Source of the DNA: Auriscalpium vulgare
Taxonomy: Eukaryota; Basidiomycota; Agaricomycetes; Russulales; Auriscalpiaceae
NCBI GenBank assembly: GCA_019915015.1
Contig: JAHBBC010000009.1
Location: 372,001 to 436,000 of the forward strand
DNA length: 64,000 bases
Reading direction: 5' to 3'
The translations under genes were made by a program, and so were the position numbers. The number at the start of each line of letters is the position of its first letter. Within the stretch, counting starts at the first letter, position 1. Positions 1-11,261 of the stretch are shown in pieces. The notes below the pieces were generated by a model. The model made no database searches and was not told where the DNA came from. It saw nothing but the letters and a program-made list of their open reading frames with translations.

Positions 1-525
1 CTCCGACGCGCTATGTTTCTCCTTGAAAGAACTGATTCCCAATGTGGAATCAGAACAGGACATGCTTCAAGAGATGTGTAGGGTGCCTAGGTCGAAAATG
101 TACGAACCTTCAGGAAGTTGTAGACACCCTTCAAGAAAATGTATGGACCCTTCAAAGGTTTGTAGTCCCCCTTCAAGATGCACAGGCATGGCAGTTTGCG
201 ATCTTTAATTATTCTGGACCGCAAATGAAAAGTAATCTTTCTTTATTTCGGTGAGCTCAAATTTATTTTATATTGCACCTGCCCAGAAGCCAATAGAGCT
301 GTCAATATTCAAATGTTGATATATGTCGCACTCAATAGCACTCAGCCTCTGAGCTGACCCAGCAACATTGAGTCTTTTAATATGTATTGTGCTCAGAAAG
401 AATTTAATAATGCTCCGGAAAAACGCGGGTGAGCCTCGGGTGAACCCGTAAAGTGTACTTTACTTCGGACTCCGACGCGCTATGTTTCTCCTTGAAAGAA
501 CTGATTCCCAATGTGGAATCAGAAC
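1..525. repeat. 56-bp direct repeats flanking about 410 bp
   Basis: Positions 1-56 and 470-525 are identical, 469 bp apart. Each copy contains the short inverted repeat TGATTCC-CAATGT-GGAATCA. The window begins inside the first copy, so the repeat may be longer. The pair could be ends of a small element or a local duplication. I see no convincing protein-coding gene in the DNA between, apart from the heptad-coding minisatellite at 107-184. Confidence 0.75.
107..184 (+). repeat. 21-bp tandem repeat coding a leucine/valine heptad
   Basis: Three full units of exactly 21 bp start at 107, 128 and 149, with a partial unit from 170. Each begins CCTTCA. In the frame opening at 42 they read as seven-residue units of the type LQExVxT, so the repeat would make a short coiled coil. 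The open frame is only 70 codons (42-254), so whether it is translated is unknown. Confidence 0.6.
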
Positions 526-1438
526 GATCTCCTTCACGACCCTCACCATGTGTAATATTTTGTGAATAATAACGCGGTTCAGGTGAAGCGGCCTAACGAC
601 TGTACAGTGCGGACATGGCTCTGTCAAGACTGGCGGCCACGCGGTGTTTCTCTACGCACGCAGCCACTATGACGCTCGCCGCCTTTGCGCGCAACAAGCG
701 GACGTCGTCTACCATCCTTGGCGCGCGTCTCTCGACACCCAATCGAAAGTGGTCTGTGTTAATATGGCTGCGACTGAGGAAGAAGCTACGTAGGACATAA
801 ATGAGCTCTTACCTGCGGCCAAATCAAGCACCCAAAGTTTTTTCTTCTCCGGTTGATCTCTCACCATCTGTCTGAACTTGAGTCATGCGGTTTAGTTATA
901 ATAGAGTCCAGGTACGCACCTGGTTCGCCGACCATCGTTCGGAGCAGTCTGAGAGGGCCCACTTAATCTCGCTCTGATGAAGCTGACACTCTTCCCACCA
1001 CGGATTGGCGATGCGTGCCTCTGTATAGCCCATAGTCTGTTGCTCAGGTCCCTGCGGCAGCATGCTGTAGATGACGTCCAGGTTGTCTTCCACGACGGCC
1101 GCCGATCGTCCGTACCAGCGGATATCGCAGACAGGCTTCGTTATGTAAAACTCGTCGGTCTCCTCTAGTATCTGCATCCCCAGCAAGGCTGGTATGAATT
1201 CCTATAGGTAAAGTATACGTGAATTGACAGCGAAACGTTGCCGTTGTACGCACAACTTCGCGGGCAATGCCTTGAGAGAACCAGCGGAGGTGATTCGAGT
1301 AGAGGGGCAGTGTCCGGTATGCCAGCCGAATGCGGGCAGTGGCGGCGTACAGTTGTGCTGTTTCCACGTTCTCTGTAAACGGACGCCATCTCTGGTTGAC
1401 TGAACTCTTCGTGCGAGCTGAAGTCATGACTGGCGGCG

Positions 1439-2029
1439 ATGATGATGCGCGGGATGAAGACGCGTGTGAGTCGGCGCCCGGTAGCGCCTGTAAAGTCGTT
1501 GTCACGCCGCGACCTCGGCTTAACCACGCTCCTCATGCTGCCCGAACTAGCTCGCACTGAACTCCAGCACTTCGTGAACGTTGTGACTCTGCGACTGTAT
1601 GAGGCCGCAATACACTTCTCCCATGGCATCGTGGCGGGCGATTCTGCCGCCCGCTTGAAGGAAGAGATGGTGCGCGGTGTCCTGCTGCACCTTACCAACG
1701 GGCTCTGACGCCGCACACTCACATGTTAGGATCTGGTTACCTACCTCTTCGGGGTAGCGTCACTCGGCCAAGTGACCCTCGTCATTCCCAAGGCTCTCCG
1801 CCTCTGTATGCCAGAGCTGAAGGCCGGCACCCTTCGCTGGGAGATGATCAGAGCCGTCCCTTACACCCCGGCTGAGTTACCCGATGACGCTATGGGACTC
1901 TCGGAGTGGTGGATCGATACCAGCGCGTCAACGGCGCTTGAGGAGGTCACCGCCTACCTCGAGTACTGCATCGAATCAGTGAATGTCTCTAACCACGAGC
2001 GCGCGCATAGCTCTAACATCTTTCTTTAG
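1439..2029 (+). CDS. possible gene of unknown function (unresolved exons)
   Basis: Two open stretches on the plus strand, 1439-1708 and 1772-2029, have the residue mix of real protein: an aliphatic helix-like segment around ELARTELQHFVNVV, then a second piece with LVIPKALRLCMPEL. They lie in different frames about 60 bp apart and I found no clear GT-AG pair joining them. It is either a spliced gene with a missed exon or a decayed one. I recognise no family. It sits just upstream of the A/B gene pairs. Confidence 0.3.
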
Positions 2030-2350
2030 TCTAATGTGCCTCGATACGGTTCGAGGTGGGACGCGTTTGCGAAGGCGAGGCATTACTCGAAGGCATGCGA
2101 CGCCGTTTTCATGAACGGCGCTCGGCATGCGCGGCGCGCCGCTGTTGAGCAAAAGAGCGTCTGCGTCATGTTATCGGAGATCATGGACAGAATATACGCA
2201 GCCTAACGTGGTCTCAGTTTACGCTGCGGCTGTATGTACGTCGTGGCAGTTTGCATTTCAGTCTGCGCGAGGTGCTTTGTTGGCCCGAAAATGGACCGCT
2301 CGTGCTTGCCGCGCTGGTTCCCGGTCATAGCGCCGGCGAAGGCCGAATCG

Positions 2351-2357
2351 TATAAAA
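2351..2357 (+). promoter_or_regulatory. TATA box of gene A1
   Basis: TATAAAA lies 37 bp before the chosen ATG at 2394, the usual distance for a basidiomycete core promoter with a short leader. Confidence 0.55.
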
Positions 2358-2393
2358 CGGGTGCCCGCGGTTCTTCTACGCGGCTTATCCACC

Positions 2394-3220
2394 ATGGCGC
2401 CCATTTCGGACATGCATGATTCCGACGCGGAGGACGACGGGCTCTCCCAGACGTGGCAGGGGTGACTGTTTCTCGTCTGCTTAAAGCAATTGTGCTCTGA
2501 CATGTGGACAGGCGTGTCGCTGCTGTTGGCCAGGTCTTCGGGGGCGTCGACGTATTCGTCCTACCGAAGCTCTGCGAGCTTCACTGGGTGTGGAAGAACA
2601 ACCTGCTCGCCCGTAGCGATGATTTGGACGCTATTCAGCCGCCCACGCGGGTTTTCTACCACGGACGCGTTGTCGCACTAAACATGGTAGACGATTACTC
2701 GCTGCCACTGGCCGAAGTCAGCATATCCGTGATCCCGATGGACAAACACGTCTTCTACTCTGCGGAACATATGCTCTACACGGCGAACCATCTTCTCCAT
2801 GGAAGTCCTGGTCCGTAATCGTTTACGTTGACGGTACTACTGCTAATGTTTACTCAGCTAAGCGTCGGTCCAACTCGTGTGACGTTGTAACGGCAATGCG
2901 CATCCAGGTCCGAGAAGAAAACGGGATGATTAAGGTGCGTAGGTTATACCGTAGGGCATCACGATCCTTTCTCATCGTCGGCCCAGGTCAAACAGTTCAG
3001 ATCGGTGTACGACACGATCGGCACGACGTGGCCAAGAGGCGACGCTGTGACGCTCCCTGCCGGAGAGATCGGCGTGGGCGACATCGTCATGGTGGAGGCC
3101 AACATAGAGCGCCGAATCGTTTTACACGGTGGGATCGAAACAATGTTCACTGTATTCCGGCTGGTGAAGGTGTTCAGGCTGGCATATTGGTCCCACAACA
3201 TTCTCATAGACACGCCGTAA
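2394..3220 (+). CDS. gene A1, unknown protein, first copy of paralogue A
   Basis: My model has four exons: 2394-2461, 2512-2810, 2858-2934 and 2987-3220, giving 225 residues. The second donor (GTCCGT at 2811) is weak; the other sites are ordinary GT-AG. The model is supported by gene A2 about 3 kb downstream, which needs the same exon number, the same intron phases and a third exon of exactly 77 bp. Shared blocks include VFYHGR, EVSISV, DTIGT, VGD-VMVEA and RLAYWSHN. The second half alternates hydrophobic residues as in a beta-barrel, loosely like BAH or Tudor-type modules, but I see no diagnostic motif. No signal peptide or membrane segment. Function unknown. Confidence 0.7.
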
Positions 3221-3693
3221 AACAAGTTCAATCGGATTGATGTTTCCTGCGTGTCGCCGCCGGTTACCGTGCCTGGTTTAAAACCGTCAGGACGTGTGCT
3301 TTACGTTGCGTATCTCTGCGTGACTGTTGCGCCTTGCCTTTCTCACCTGAAACCGTTTGATGGGGCACCTTGTGTCCTTTCGTCGACATCGGTTGCCAGG
3401 TTGAAATCCCGGCCCTCTTCGGATCACCGGCCCAGCGCGCAGTAAATGCGACGATCATGTGCTGTGTTCCCTCTCAGAGCCGGATGGGTCCCATGCGCAC
3501 CGCGCCCTCGTCCGCGCGGTGACAAGCGCAACTTCGCAACGCGGTATTGCGCTCGGACAAACACGGCAGACACCATCAGTTGTAGGCGGCGTTCGTATCA
3601 GCACCTCAACCGTCGCATCGGAGCGCATCGGTCGAAGCCCCCGTCCGATATCAGGCCAGTGTCCCTGATAACGCCTGCCAGTCGGTTATGCGT

Positions 3694-3987
3694 TGACGTT
3701 ATCTTGACCTCGGGCTTCGGTCGGATCTTTGAGCACGCGCGCGGTACGTAGCGCATGTTTGGTCGGAGGTCCCTCGTGTCCCGGTGGGTATCACATGAGC
3801 ACTGGGCATTCTTCCGCGCGGCGCAGTTATTCCGCAAATTTGACGTTATCTTGACCTCGGGCTTCGGTCGGATCTTTGAGCACGCGCGCGGTACGTAGCG
3901 CATTTTTGGTCGGAGGTCCCTCGTGTCCCGGTGGGTATCACATGAGCACTGGGCATTCTTCCGCGCGGCGCAGTTATTCCGCAGATA
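3694..3987. repeat. 147-bp direct tandem duplication
   Basis: The stretch starting TGACGTTATC at 3694 recurs at 3841, an exact 147-bp period, with only a few differences over about 144 bp (for example T against G near 3904). It lies between A1 and B1 and holds no convincing gene. Confidence 0.85.
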
Positions 3988-4325
3988 CCGGGACACTGTC
4001 GAATAGGTATCGCGCGTGGTCTCAATTTTATGTTGCGGCTTCCGTTCAAGGCATCGGCCGCACTTAGACATCGATAATCAGGCACTCGGTATTACTTACT
4101 GCCCATGCTTTCAGCTCTCCAGCGCTCTTCGCATCATTGAGTCAACCTCCTGTCGGACGTCACTTGTGAAAAGCCGATCTTTAGCGCTTGCCCTGATTCG
4201 GTGCTCGACTCAATACGCGGGCGTGGATTGACTCGGGCGTGCGGTACAACACAGCGGCCACTGGATCCGGACATCTTTCCTACACTTACTTCACGGGTCT
4301 CGTCGCCCGCCCCTGCCTATTCGCC

Positions 4326-5189
4326 ATGGAACTTTTCAACGGTCATCCAGGAAACCTGCCGCTGCTTCCTACCGACCGGTACCGCGTCTTTCACGAGCTC
4401 GTTGCTGATGGGGAGGATGGCGAGGTGCTTATTCTGGAGACGCTCGATATAGCGCGTCTTCGTGGTCCCTTGGAGATCGTGTGCGCAGCCCATGATAATA
4501 GGTCCGTCGTAGGCTACTGCTTGGTCGCATGTGGCTAATTAAGACTACAAGTAGACTGTACGACAAAGGCAGTCTCCCTATATTGTTCAACCTGGCAGGC
4601 TTGCCAACGCGGCGGTATGAAGAGCGCGTACGTGAGTGTGGGACAAACGCCGTCATAACATGGTACGCTTTACGGTCTCGCTATTCGACGGCATGCTCAT
4701 AATAGGGTTCACAGCGTGCGTACTGGCCAGTGCCCTTCGTTGTTTGTCCTCATGTGTGTCACACAGTTCCCCCGGTTCAAAGACTTTGTCTCTTTCGCGA
4801 TGAACTCGTCTACCCCAGGCGCCTTTAATAGCCCCCTGTCACCGATATGGCACGGCTATCCAACCTATAATGGTGTTCCTCCATCCAGAGAGTTGAAGAT
4901 GCGAACAGGGTCGCTGTACTTTATGGTCCACGGCGTGTTTGTGAGAGGCACGCTGATCGATGCCGGGACGGTTGTGTGCGTCCGCGCTTTCCTTCGAGCT
5001 GGAGTGCTGGTGGATGCATATGTGTCTGATTCTACAACATCTTTCGTCCTGACCCGCAGCGTCTGTGTCACAGAGAGTATCACCGGTTTATACGATACTT
5101 TCATACAGTTCCCGATCGTCGATGTCGGGGTCGTCGCTTCTTTAACTCTCCCTCCCAACCCGTTGCTCGTATATGCTGAACCGCACTAA
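4326..5189 (+). CDS. gene B1, unknown protein, first copy of paralogue B
   Basis: The 3' part (about 4895-5189) is a clear coding block ending YAEPH. It matches the B2 remnant at 6.7-7.0 kb in VLVDAY, LTxSVC, TFIQFP and a C-terminal LPP-x-LLV. The 5' part probably starts at ATG 4326 and is spliced: a 42-bp intron-like segment follows 4510 and another begins near 4631, but exon borders are not secure. It is the partner of A1 in a duplicated two-gene module. No known domain, signal peptide or catalytic motif is visible. Confidence 0.5.
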
Positions 5190-5280
5190 TTTCACTGAGT
5201 TTTCACGTAATGTTAAACGCTTGACAAACGTATCCAACTTAGTGACCATGGTGGGGCATTCCACTGAGCTGCCCCATGGG

Positions 5281-5331
5281 AGCCGGACCTCTCTCAACCG
5301 ACGCAAATGGGTATCAGGGGTAGGTCCGGCT
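5281..5331. promoter_or_regulatory. inverted repeat upstream of A2
   Basis: AGCCGGACCT at 5281-5290 and its exact complement at 5322-5331 form 10-bp arms about 60 bp before the A2 start. It could be an operator-like site or a hairpin; function unknown. Confidence 0.4.
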
Positions 5332-5392
5332 TACGCCGGGCCTCTTAAGAGACCGATGTCCCTCCTAATCCTCCCCTCTTCATCCACCCCCC

Positions 5393-6206
5393 ATGACATC
5401 CCCCTCGTCCCTGGTTGAGCTTTCACGTACGTGGCAAGGGTGTGTGGTTATTGCGCATCGTCGCGTCTCTAGCACTCACGAATATGCAGCCGTGTTGCCT
5501 GCGCTGCGGCAGATTTTCAAAGCGACGACGTTTTCGTGCTGCCAAGCGTCAGCGACCCCCCCTGCATATGGAATAATAACCTGCTGTCTCGTAACATTGT
5601 GAGCGACGATGGCACGAGCCTGATTGGTCCACCCATACGCGTGTTCTATCATGGGCGAATTACCGCAATGCATATCGTGGACGAGTACTCGCTCCCCTTG
5701 GGAGAGGTGAGCATCTCTGTGCAGCCGTTAGAAGACTCTGTCTCCGTGGCGGCAGAGCACCTGCTCTACACGACGAGCCGGCGAGGCGCACATAGATTCG
5801 GTGCGCACTTCTTACGCACCGAATCCGATATGTCACTGACGATTGATCAGTTGCACGCAACAACAACGTTTCTGGTAACATAACGGCGTCTCGTCTTCAG
5901 GTGCGCGGGGACGACGGCGCCATTTACGTAAGGTCTTCATACCATTGTCCTGCACATCCTGTAACCTCTGCGCAGGTCAAGCGGTTCAATTCCGTATTCG
6001 ATACGATCGGCACCTCTTGGCCAAAGGGAGAGGCCAATCGTATGTCTGTGGAGCAGATGGACGTCGGAGATCTCGTTATGGTGGAGGCCCAGGTTCAATA
6101 CCGCTCCTACTCGAGCGGTCCACAGGGCTCTGGCTTCGCTTGGTTTCGACTGTTGAAGGTGTACCGGCTCGCGTACTGGTCGCACAACGTGCTAATCAAT
6201 AATTGA
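5393..6206 (+). CDS. gene A2, unknown protein, second copy of paralogue A
   Basis: Four exons, 5393-5439, 5490-5800, 5851-5927 and 5976-6206, give 221 residues. All three introns have GT and AG ends and sit at the same phases as in A1 (2, 1 and 0). The third intron is 48 bp and stays open in frame, so a naive ORF call would include it. The protein keeps the A1 blocks VFYHGR, EVSISV, DTIGT, VGD-VMVEA and RLAYWSHN. Differences are spread along the length, so the duplication is not recent. The start is set by TWQG just before intron 1, shared with A1. Function unknown. Confidence 0.72.
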
Positions 6207-6645
6207 GCGCGGCGACGTACAATGCCTTGCTTACGATCGTGTATGAGAACGTACGTGAGCGCCCTTACGGCTAGGATGCAATGATCCCACTCGCATGATT
6301 TCCGCGCGCGCGTCAGCGTATATGCAAGTCAATGCCCACAGCGGTCAGTGATGCGCCACCCCGTATCTCCACCCCGTATAGGAAGATGCGCGCCGCCGCA
6401 GCCTTAATGCGAGCACGTGTTTCGATTCATACGCCACCGAAAACCTCCGCGGCGTGTCCTTCCTTATCGCTACATGGCTGCGATCACGGACATGAGCGGA
6501 CCCTATTCGATAGCGTTTGATTCCCGCGCGCGCACGCGAGCCGCCAGGACCCCCAGATGGAGGGTATTGCGATGCTATCGGAATAGGCACAAAGGGCGCG
6601 GCGGCGTTGCATGACAGCGTTGCGTGAACATCACGCGCTCCGCAT
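6207..6645. other. intergenic stretch with no gene seen
   Basis: Between A2 and the B2 remnant. Short open frames here have no coding character that I can support. Alternating GCGCGC runs occur at about 6303 and 6525. Confidence 0.5.
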
Positions 6646-6993
6646 GTGCTGATTCAGTTATTGAATGGCGCTTTTATCATGATCGCCCGATCCACTCGCA
6701 TCTATTGGTTTTTCTCACCCTTGAGTCCGCTGACATCGGTCCTACTTTCTGGCGCACAGTATCTTCGTGAGAGGAAGGCGCGTAGACCCAGGGACCGTGG
6801 TCTTAGAGTGTTGGTCGACGCATACCTACCTGATCGCACAGAGGGCCTTATGCTAACCCAGAGCGTCTGTAAGACCCTGTCGAACCAAGACGAACATCAC
6901 ACGTTCATACAATTCCCTCTTATCAACTTTGTAGCTGCTGCATCCCTAGGCCTGCCGCCTCACACGTTGCTCGTGCATGTCGAGCGCCTCTAA
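6646..6993 (+). pseudogene. gene B2 remnant, decayed second copy of paralogue B
   Basis: The C-terminal half matches B1 (VLVDAYLP, MLTQSVC, TFIQFP, LPPHTLLV). The upstream homologous block, equivalent to B1 residues around VFVRG and GTVV, is present but in another frame. Between the two blocks B2 has 14 bp where B1 has 36, a 22-bp deletion that shifts the frame. I found no matching 5' exons. This is the broken second copy of the A-B module. Confidence 0.6.
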
Positions 6994-7122
6994 TATATGT
7001 TCTATACGATGCGCTCTGTACTTCCACCGCAGGCTATTCCCCATGTGCCGGCTTTGTTCATAACTCATCCGCAAACTCGGCGAGTCGGGAAAGGGCAAGC
7101 TTCGTACCAAACTTGTCATCTA

Positions 7123-7850
7123 CTAGTCGCTAAGCATTCTCTCCAAGGTCTTAACCCGACCGTCGAGCTCTTGTACTCTGCCATCCATTTTATCTACTCG
7201 GTTGTCCAGCCTGGCGACGTGATCAATCACCTCTCCCATGCCTTCGCTCACATCGTAAGCCCCCGTTTCCATCGCGTACTCTATGCTGTGGATGTCTGCG
7301 CGCAGGCTTGCGATGTCCCTTAGGATTGCCTGTATGGGTTCGACGAGCGGAGCGGTCTCTTCAGGGTCGTCCTTGTTGACATCCGCCTCCTCCACCGCGT
7401 CGCCGGCCGACGGCGAACGGCGGGCAGTGTCAAGGTTCTCCTGGGTTTGGCCTATCGCACCATTGAAATCAGGGACGGCTCTGTCTTGGATGTACACACC
7501 TGCATCGACGGAGCACATAGCGCCCGTTTGCAAACACCTCACGCATCCACTTTCTTGCAGCTGGTAGCATCCAACGGCACGCTGCGCACACAGAGTGCAC
7601 GGGGGTTCTCTGCATGCATGAACGCCCAATGAATACGCGCACTTCCGGCGTTTGCTTCGGCACTCGATGCACGTGCGAGCGCTGCTGCGGTAGCAGACAA
7701 GCGCACCTTGGATGCAGGCGTCGCAGTAGACCTTAGTAGCGGCATGGGTTTATCAATGCTACGGAAAGCGACCAGTCAATCACGTACGATCATACGCCGC
7801 CCCACAAGAACGTCTTTGTTCGGGTTGCCGGCGAGGACTGGGCTGGACAT
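7123..7850 (-). CDS. gene C, protein with two tandem Zn2Cys6-type clusters and a coiled coil
   Basis: Two exons: 7850-7788 and 7731-7123, joined in phase 0 by a 56-bp GTACGT...AAG intron, 223 residues. Right after the junction come four CxxCx6C units. Units 1 and 2 together read C-x2-C-x6-C-x7-C-x2-C-x6-C, the spacing of a fungal Zn(II)2Cys6 cluster; units 3 and 4 repeat exactly the same spacing. The second unit carries the basic run RSKRRK expected of a DNA-contacting cluster. The C-terminal part has heptads (RLDNRV, KMDGRV, ELDGRV, TLERML), a likely dimer coiled coil. There is no room for the usual fungal transcription-factor middle domain, so it may be a DNA-binding adaptor or repressor. 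Function is inferred. Confidence 0.72.
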
Positions 7851-7928
7851 AGTGGCTCTTAGTGGTTTGTCGTTAAGACAGGTCTGGCCAATGACATATT
7901 TATTTGCATCTGTTTGGCTGTACCGCTG

Positions 7929-9066
7929 CTAATCTACCTTCACTTTCTCTGACGCCGACGACATAGGAACATCCTCCGTCTCCTGGACGTCAAGCCTGGC
8001 TTTCTTCACCGCTCCTTCATTGTAACCGACACGACGCTTGGGTCGCACGATGACGGCTTGCGTCGATTTCGTGATATCGGCCTCTAGGAGCGACAGGTCG
8101 TAGGCCTGTAGTCGTCAGCAGGATCTTCGTAGACGCTATCACGACGCATGCTCACTTCCTGTATGCCCCTGTCTAGCAGTGCCAACGACACCATCTTGAG
8201 AATCATCTGCTCGTTCGCCTTCTTGCCCATGCGCGGGACTGACCCAAGCGTAAATTGAACTTCGACGAGTTGGCCAACACGGAAGACGGCCGGATCGGCA
8301 GGCCTGTACGTGTGACCCCGTCTATCGGCACATTAATTCATAATCCCTGAAAGGCGTGAGGTGGCTCGCACCCAACAGACGTGTGCTTCTCGAAATAGAG
8401 CACTTCGTTGTCCTGCGTGTGCACGCCGAGATGCGCCGAGGCCTTTCGAATGATGCCATGTGGGTCCACGTTGTCTGGGAACGGCACCGCATCCTGGCCC
8501 TTCATGACGCTCTTCGGCGTCACGTACCTGTTTGAAAACGTTATCAAAGGTAGGTCCCCGATATAGTCTGGCTGCCATCTCGTGAAGTCTCCCTCTTGGA
8601 AGAGCGCGGACATGCGCTGGTGTATGCCAAGGACCGCACCCATTGACTGGATGAACTGGGGCGCATCCAGGCCTGTGATGGTGACTGATTGCTTGGCCCA
8701 AATGGCGTGCTGTGGAAGCCTGGGGAAAATCGAAAGATAAGTTTGTGACCAGGAGGGTCAGAGGACGCTTACTGAGTTTTGTTGGTTATGGGCGGCAGGT
8801 CGTGTTCCATGACGATGCCCCTCAAGACGAACACGGCCTCATCCAGGAGCGCCTCGCCATTCTCCTTCAGCATTATCTGCGTGCGCCCCTCTTCCGTCCT
8901 CGATACGTCGATGTTGTTCCTCAGCGCATCAATCTAAGAAACGTAAGCGAACATGATGTCAGGCGCGCTCCTTTGCACTGACGTTGGCCATGTCATGTAG
9001 CTTCAGTTTGTCCGTCTCCTCATTGTCCAGTCCCTCGATACAGCGGTACACGCGATCCACTACCAT
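7929..9066 (-). CDS. gene D, unknown protein, possibly defective
   Basis: Exons that fit in phase: 9066-8983, 8933-8773, and a third starting at 8719 that contains LPLITF and VPFPDNVDPHGI. Later exons carry FRVGQLVEVQFTLG and MILKMVSLALLD, and the gene ends at 7929 with a basic tail (RPKRRVGY). After the third exon I find no GT donor where the frame needs one (about 8345), and translation would stop at a TGA. So the gene is either broken there or my join is wrong. A further 5' exon (toward 9300) is possible. The VGQLVEV segment resembles VGDIVMV in A1 and VDSFVAV in F, hinting at one distant superfamily. No named domain. Confidence 0.5.
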
Positions 9067-9547
9067 CTACGTGAGCATCACCTCTCTTCTGGGAGATATC
9101 GCTCACCGATACGATTGTCCGCCTTCAGGTAAGACAACAGCCTGTCCATTGCGACGGTCGAATACCCACAGCGGGGGAGGGTGAAGCACAATGGCACTGC
9201 CTTCACGCCTACACGATTTCATGCCAACTCGGTTGATCTCCGCGCCATTACACTGAAACCTCCTGGCCAGCACGGCTCGGGCCTTTGTCGCAGACCGCAT
9301 GTGCGTATTTCAAACCAAGGATCGCCATTGACTGAAACGAAAGGAGAACCGATAACATGCGATCACGACGGTTCAGGATTGGATGATGGACGTCCGATTG
9401 CGGAGCTTCGTAAAAGATTGCGGATCTTCGTAAAAGTCAGGAGCCATGCGGACCGCATGCATTGGGCATTACCCGCTGGCCGAACAAGCCCGAGACAAAG
9501 TCGTGCGCCGATTCGTGGCCCTAATCCGAGGCTCGCCTTCGTACGGC

Positions 9548-9554
9548 TATAAAA
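9548..9554 (+). promoter_or_regulatory. TATA box of gene E
   Basis: TATAAAA lies about 55 bp before the ATG at 9609. Confidence 0.5.
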
Positions 9555-9608
9555 TGCCGAGCTAAACCGCCTCTATTCTTTCAGGGCACGCCGTCGGAGT
9601 CGTCCGCC

Positions 9609-10995
9609 ATGCCTCCTCGCGCTTCTAATCGTACTCCCAAGCCAACCCCGAAGAAGGCAGCGCAGCAAGAACGCAAGAAAGCCAAGGCAGAAATGTTCGT
9701 AACTTCTGCCGCTTTCTCCACCGCGTCTTACCATGCTGTCGTGTATTCAGGTCTGCGAGCGACCAGGAGATGTTGTCCGCCGAAGAAGACGACAGGTGAG
9801 AGCAAACACGTCGCCCATGTTCAATCCCACCTGACGACCTCGACAGCGACGGCAACCGCAAGCGGAAGAAAAAGAGGTGGGTACTTCTGTGTGGCCTCCG
9901 TTACCAGCTGACGCGCATTCCAACGACAGTTCCAAACGGCACCGTTCACGGTATGTCAGAGCCCTCGTGCCGTGCACCGCCCCCTCACACGCCGAACAGT
10001 TCATCTGAGAGGGATGACTCTGAGCAAGAGCATAGCGACGAATCTCGCCGTCAGCGAAGGCGCAAGAAGCGTCGCCACCGGTCCCGATCTTCGTGCGTCG
10101 GTCGCGCTGCAGCCCTAACACCGTCGCTCATTTCCGTGTCGACAGCTCCACAGAGTCCGAGAACAGCGGCCCTAAAGCCGCAAAGCGCGACCGAGGGAGG
10201 GCGCGTCACCGCGACAGGCTTATCGACGACGAAGCGGTCGAGTCTACAATGTCTAGGTACGCCTATATCTCTCAATAGAAACCGGCGTCTCACGGACCCC
10301 TTCCAGTGATGACGCCCCTACGAATCGTGACGGGAAACGCAGCTCTACGTGGGTATTTTCTTTATCTGCCGCCACCATGGCATTGGTCCAATCACGTTTC
10401 GGACAGTCGCACTCCAAAGTCCGGCAAGGCAAAGGGCGCGCACAACACACCGTCAAAGTCCGCAAAAGGCAAAGCAACCCGCCATGCGTCACCGTAAGCG
10501 TCGCTTCACCGACTTTCGTCTATGACTTGAGGTAAGCCTCTTAGATCCCCACCGCCCGGTGATGACGGGACCAAGAAGAAGAAGGCTCGCGCGAAGCGGA
10601 CGCCGTACGTCGGCGGCATACAACAATTGCTCGAGATGCTCACATTACTCAGCACCCCGGATCCTGACGACGACCTGGGCAACTTCGACGAGCCTCTGAA
10701 ACCGATGTTATTGTCTAAGACCAATGCCTCGTACGGCTTTCGTCTTCGCTATAACCTCGCATACCCCTCTTTCTGATAACGCTCTTTGCAGGAAGACCGC
10801 CGCGCCCATAGTGGATGTCGAGGACGTTGAAATGACGCCCGAGGACCGCGCAGTGTAAGCGCATTTGCATGCCCGGCAGGAACCCTATTTATTTGACGGC
10901 AACGTAGGCTGATTCACCAAGACGCACTAGCGATAGCCGAAGCAGGAAAAACCGTCACGTTCGTCATCCACAAATGCTGCCCGTACCATCGTTGA
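9609..10995 (+). CDS. gene E, charged low-complexity nuclear-type protein
   Basis: Many short exons separated by introns of about 40-60 bp. It begins MPPRASNRTPKPTPKK, then alternates acidic stretches (SAEEDD, SERDDSEQEHSDES) and basic ones (RKRKKKR, RQRRRKKRRHR). Near the end is a more ordered segment (QQLLEMLTLL, then VDVEDVEM), and it stops after CCPYHR at 10995. The basic clusters look like nuclear localisation signals. I recognise no folded domain. A chromatin or RNA-associated role is a guess from composition. Exon borders in the middle are approximate. Confidence 0.5.
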
Positions 10996-11012
10996 CTACC
11001 GTCCGCAGGCCG

Positions 11013-11095
11013 ATGACGCGCTGCGATGTCACCATTCCCGCTCGTATGGACCCTCTCTTAATCCGCACGTACAGAACTGCCCTCGCTCCGTTGAG
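11013..11095 (+). CDS. gene F, proposed first exon
   Basis: ATG at 11013 opens a short reading frame (start MTRCDVTIPARM) that ends at a GTAGTG donor at 11096 in phase 2. The next plus-strand exon of the same gene appears at 19266 and needs phase 2, so the two fit. Everything between would be an 8.2-kb intron filled by mobile DNA. The phase match alone is only one-in-three evidence, so the assignment is tentative. Confidence 0.4.
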
Positions 11096-11261
11096 GTAGT
11101 GTCGCAAAAACTGGTCCGAGTATGTAATGCATTGTAAGAGTTAACAGGGACTTAATGACATATCCGTATTATTAATGAATGTTATGCACACGTCACGTTT
11201 ACAATGACGATTACATGTATCATTGTTATGGGCATTGTAAGACATATCTAATCGGCATTAA

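Noticed and set aside
2896..3240. 114-codon frame overlapping A1
   Set aside because: It reads through the third intron of A1; the paralogue A2 shows the true frame and splice sites.
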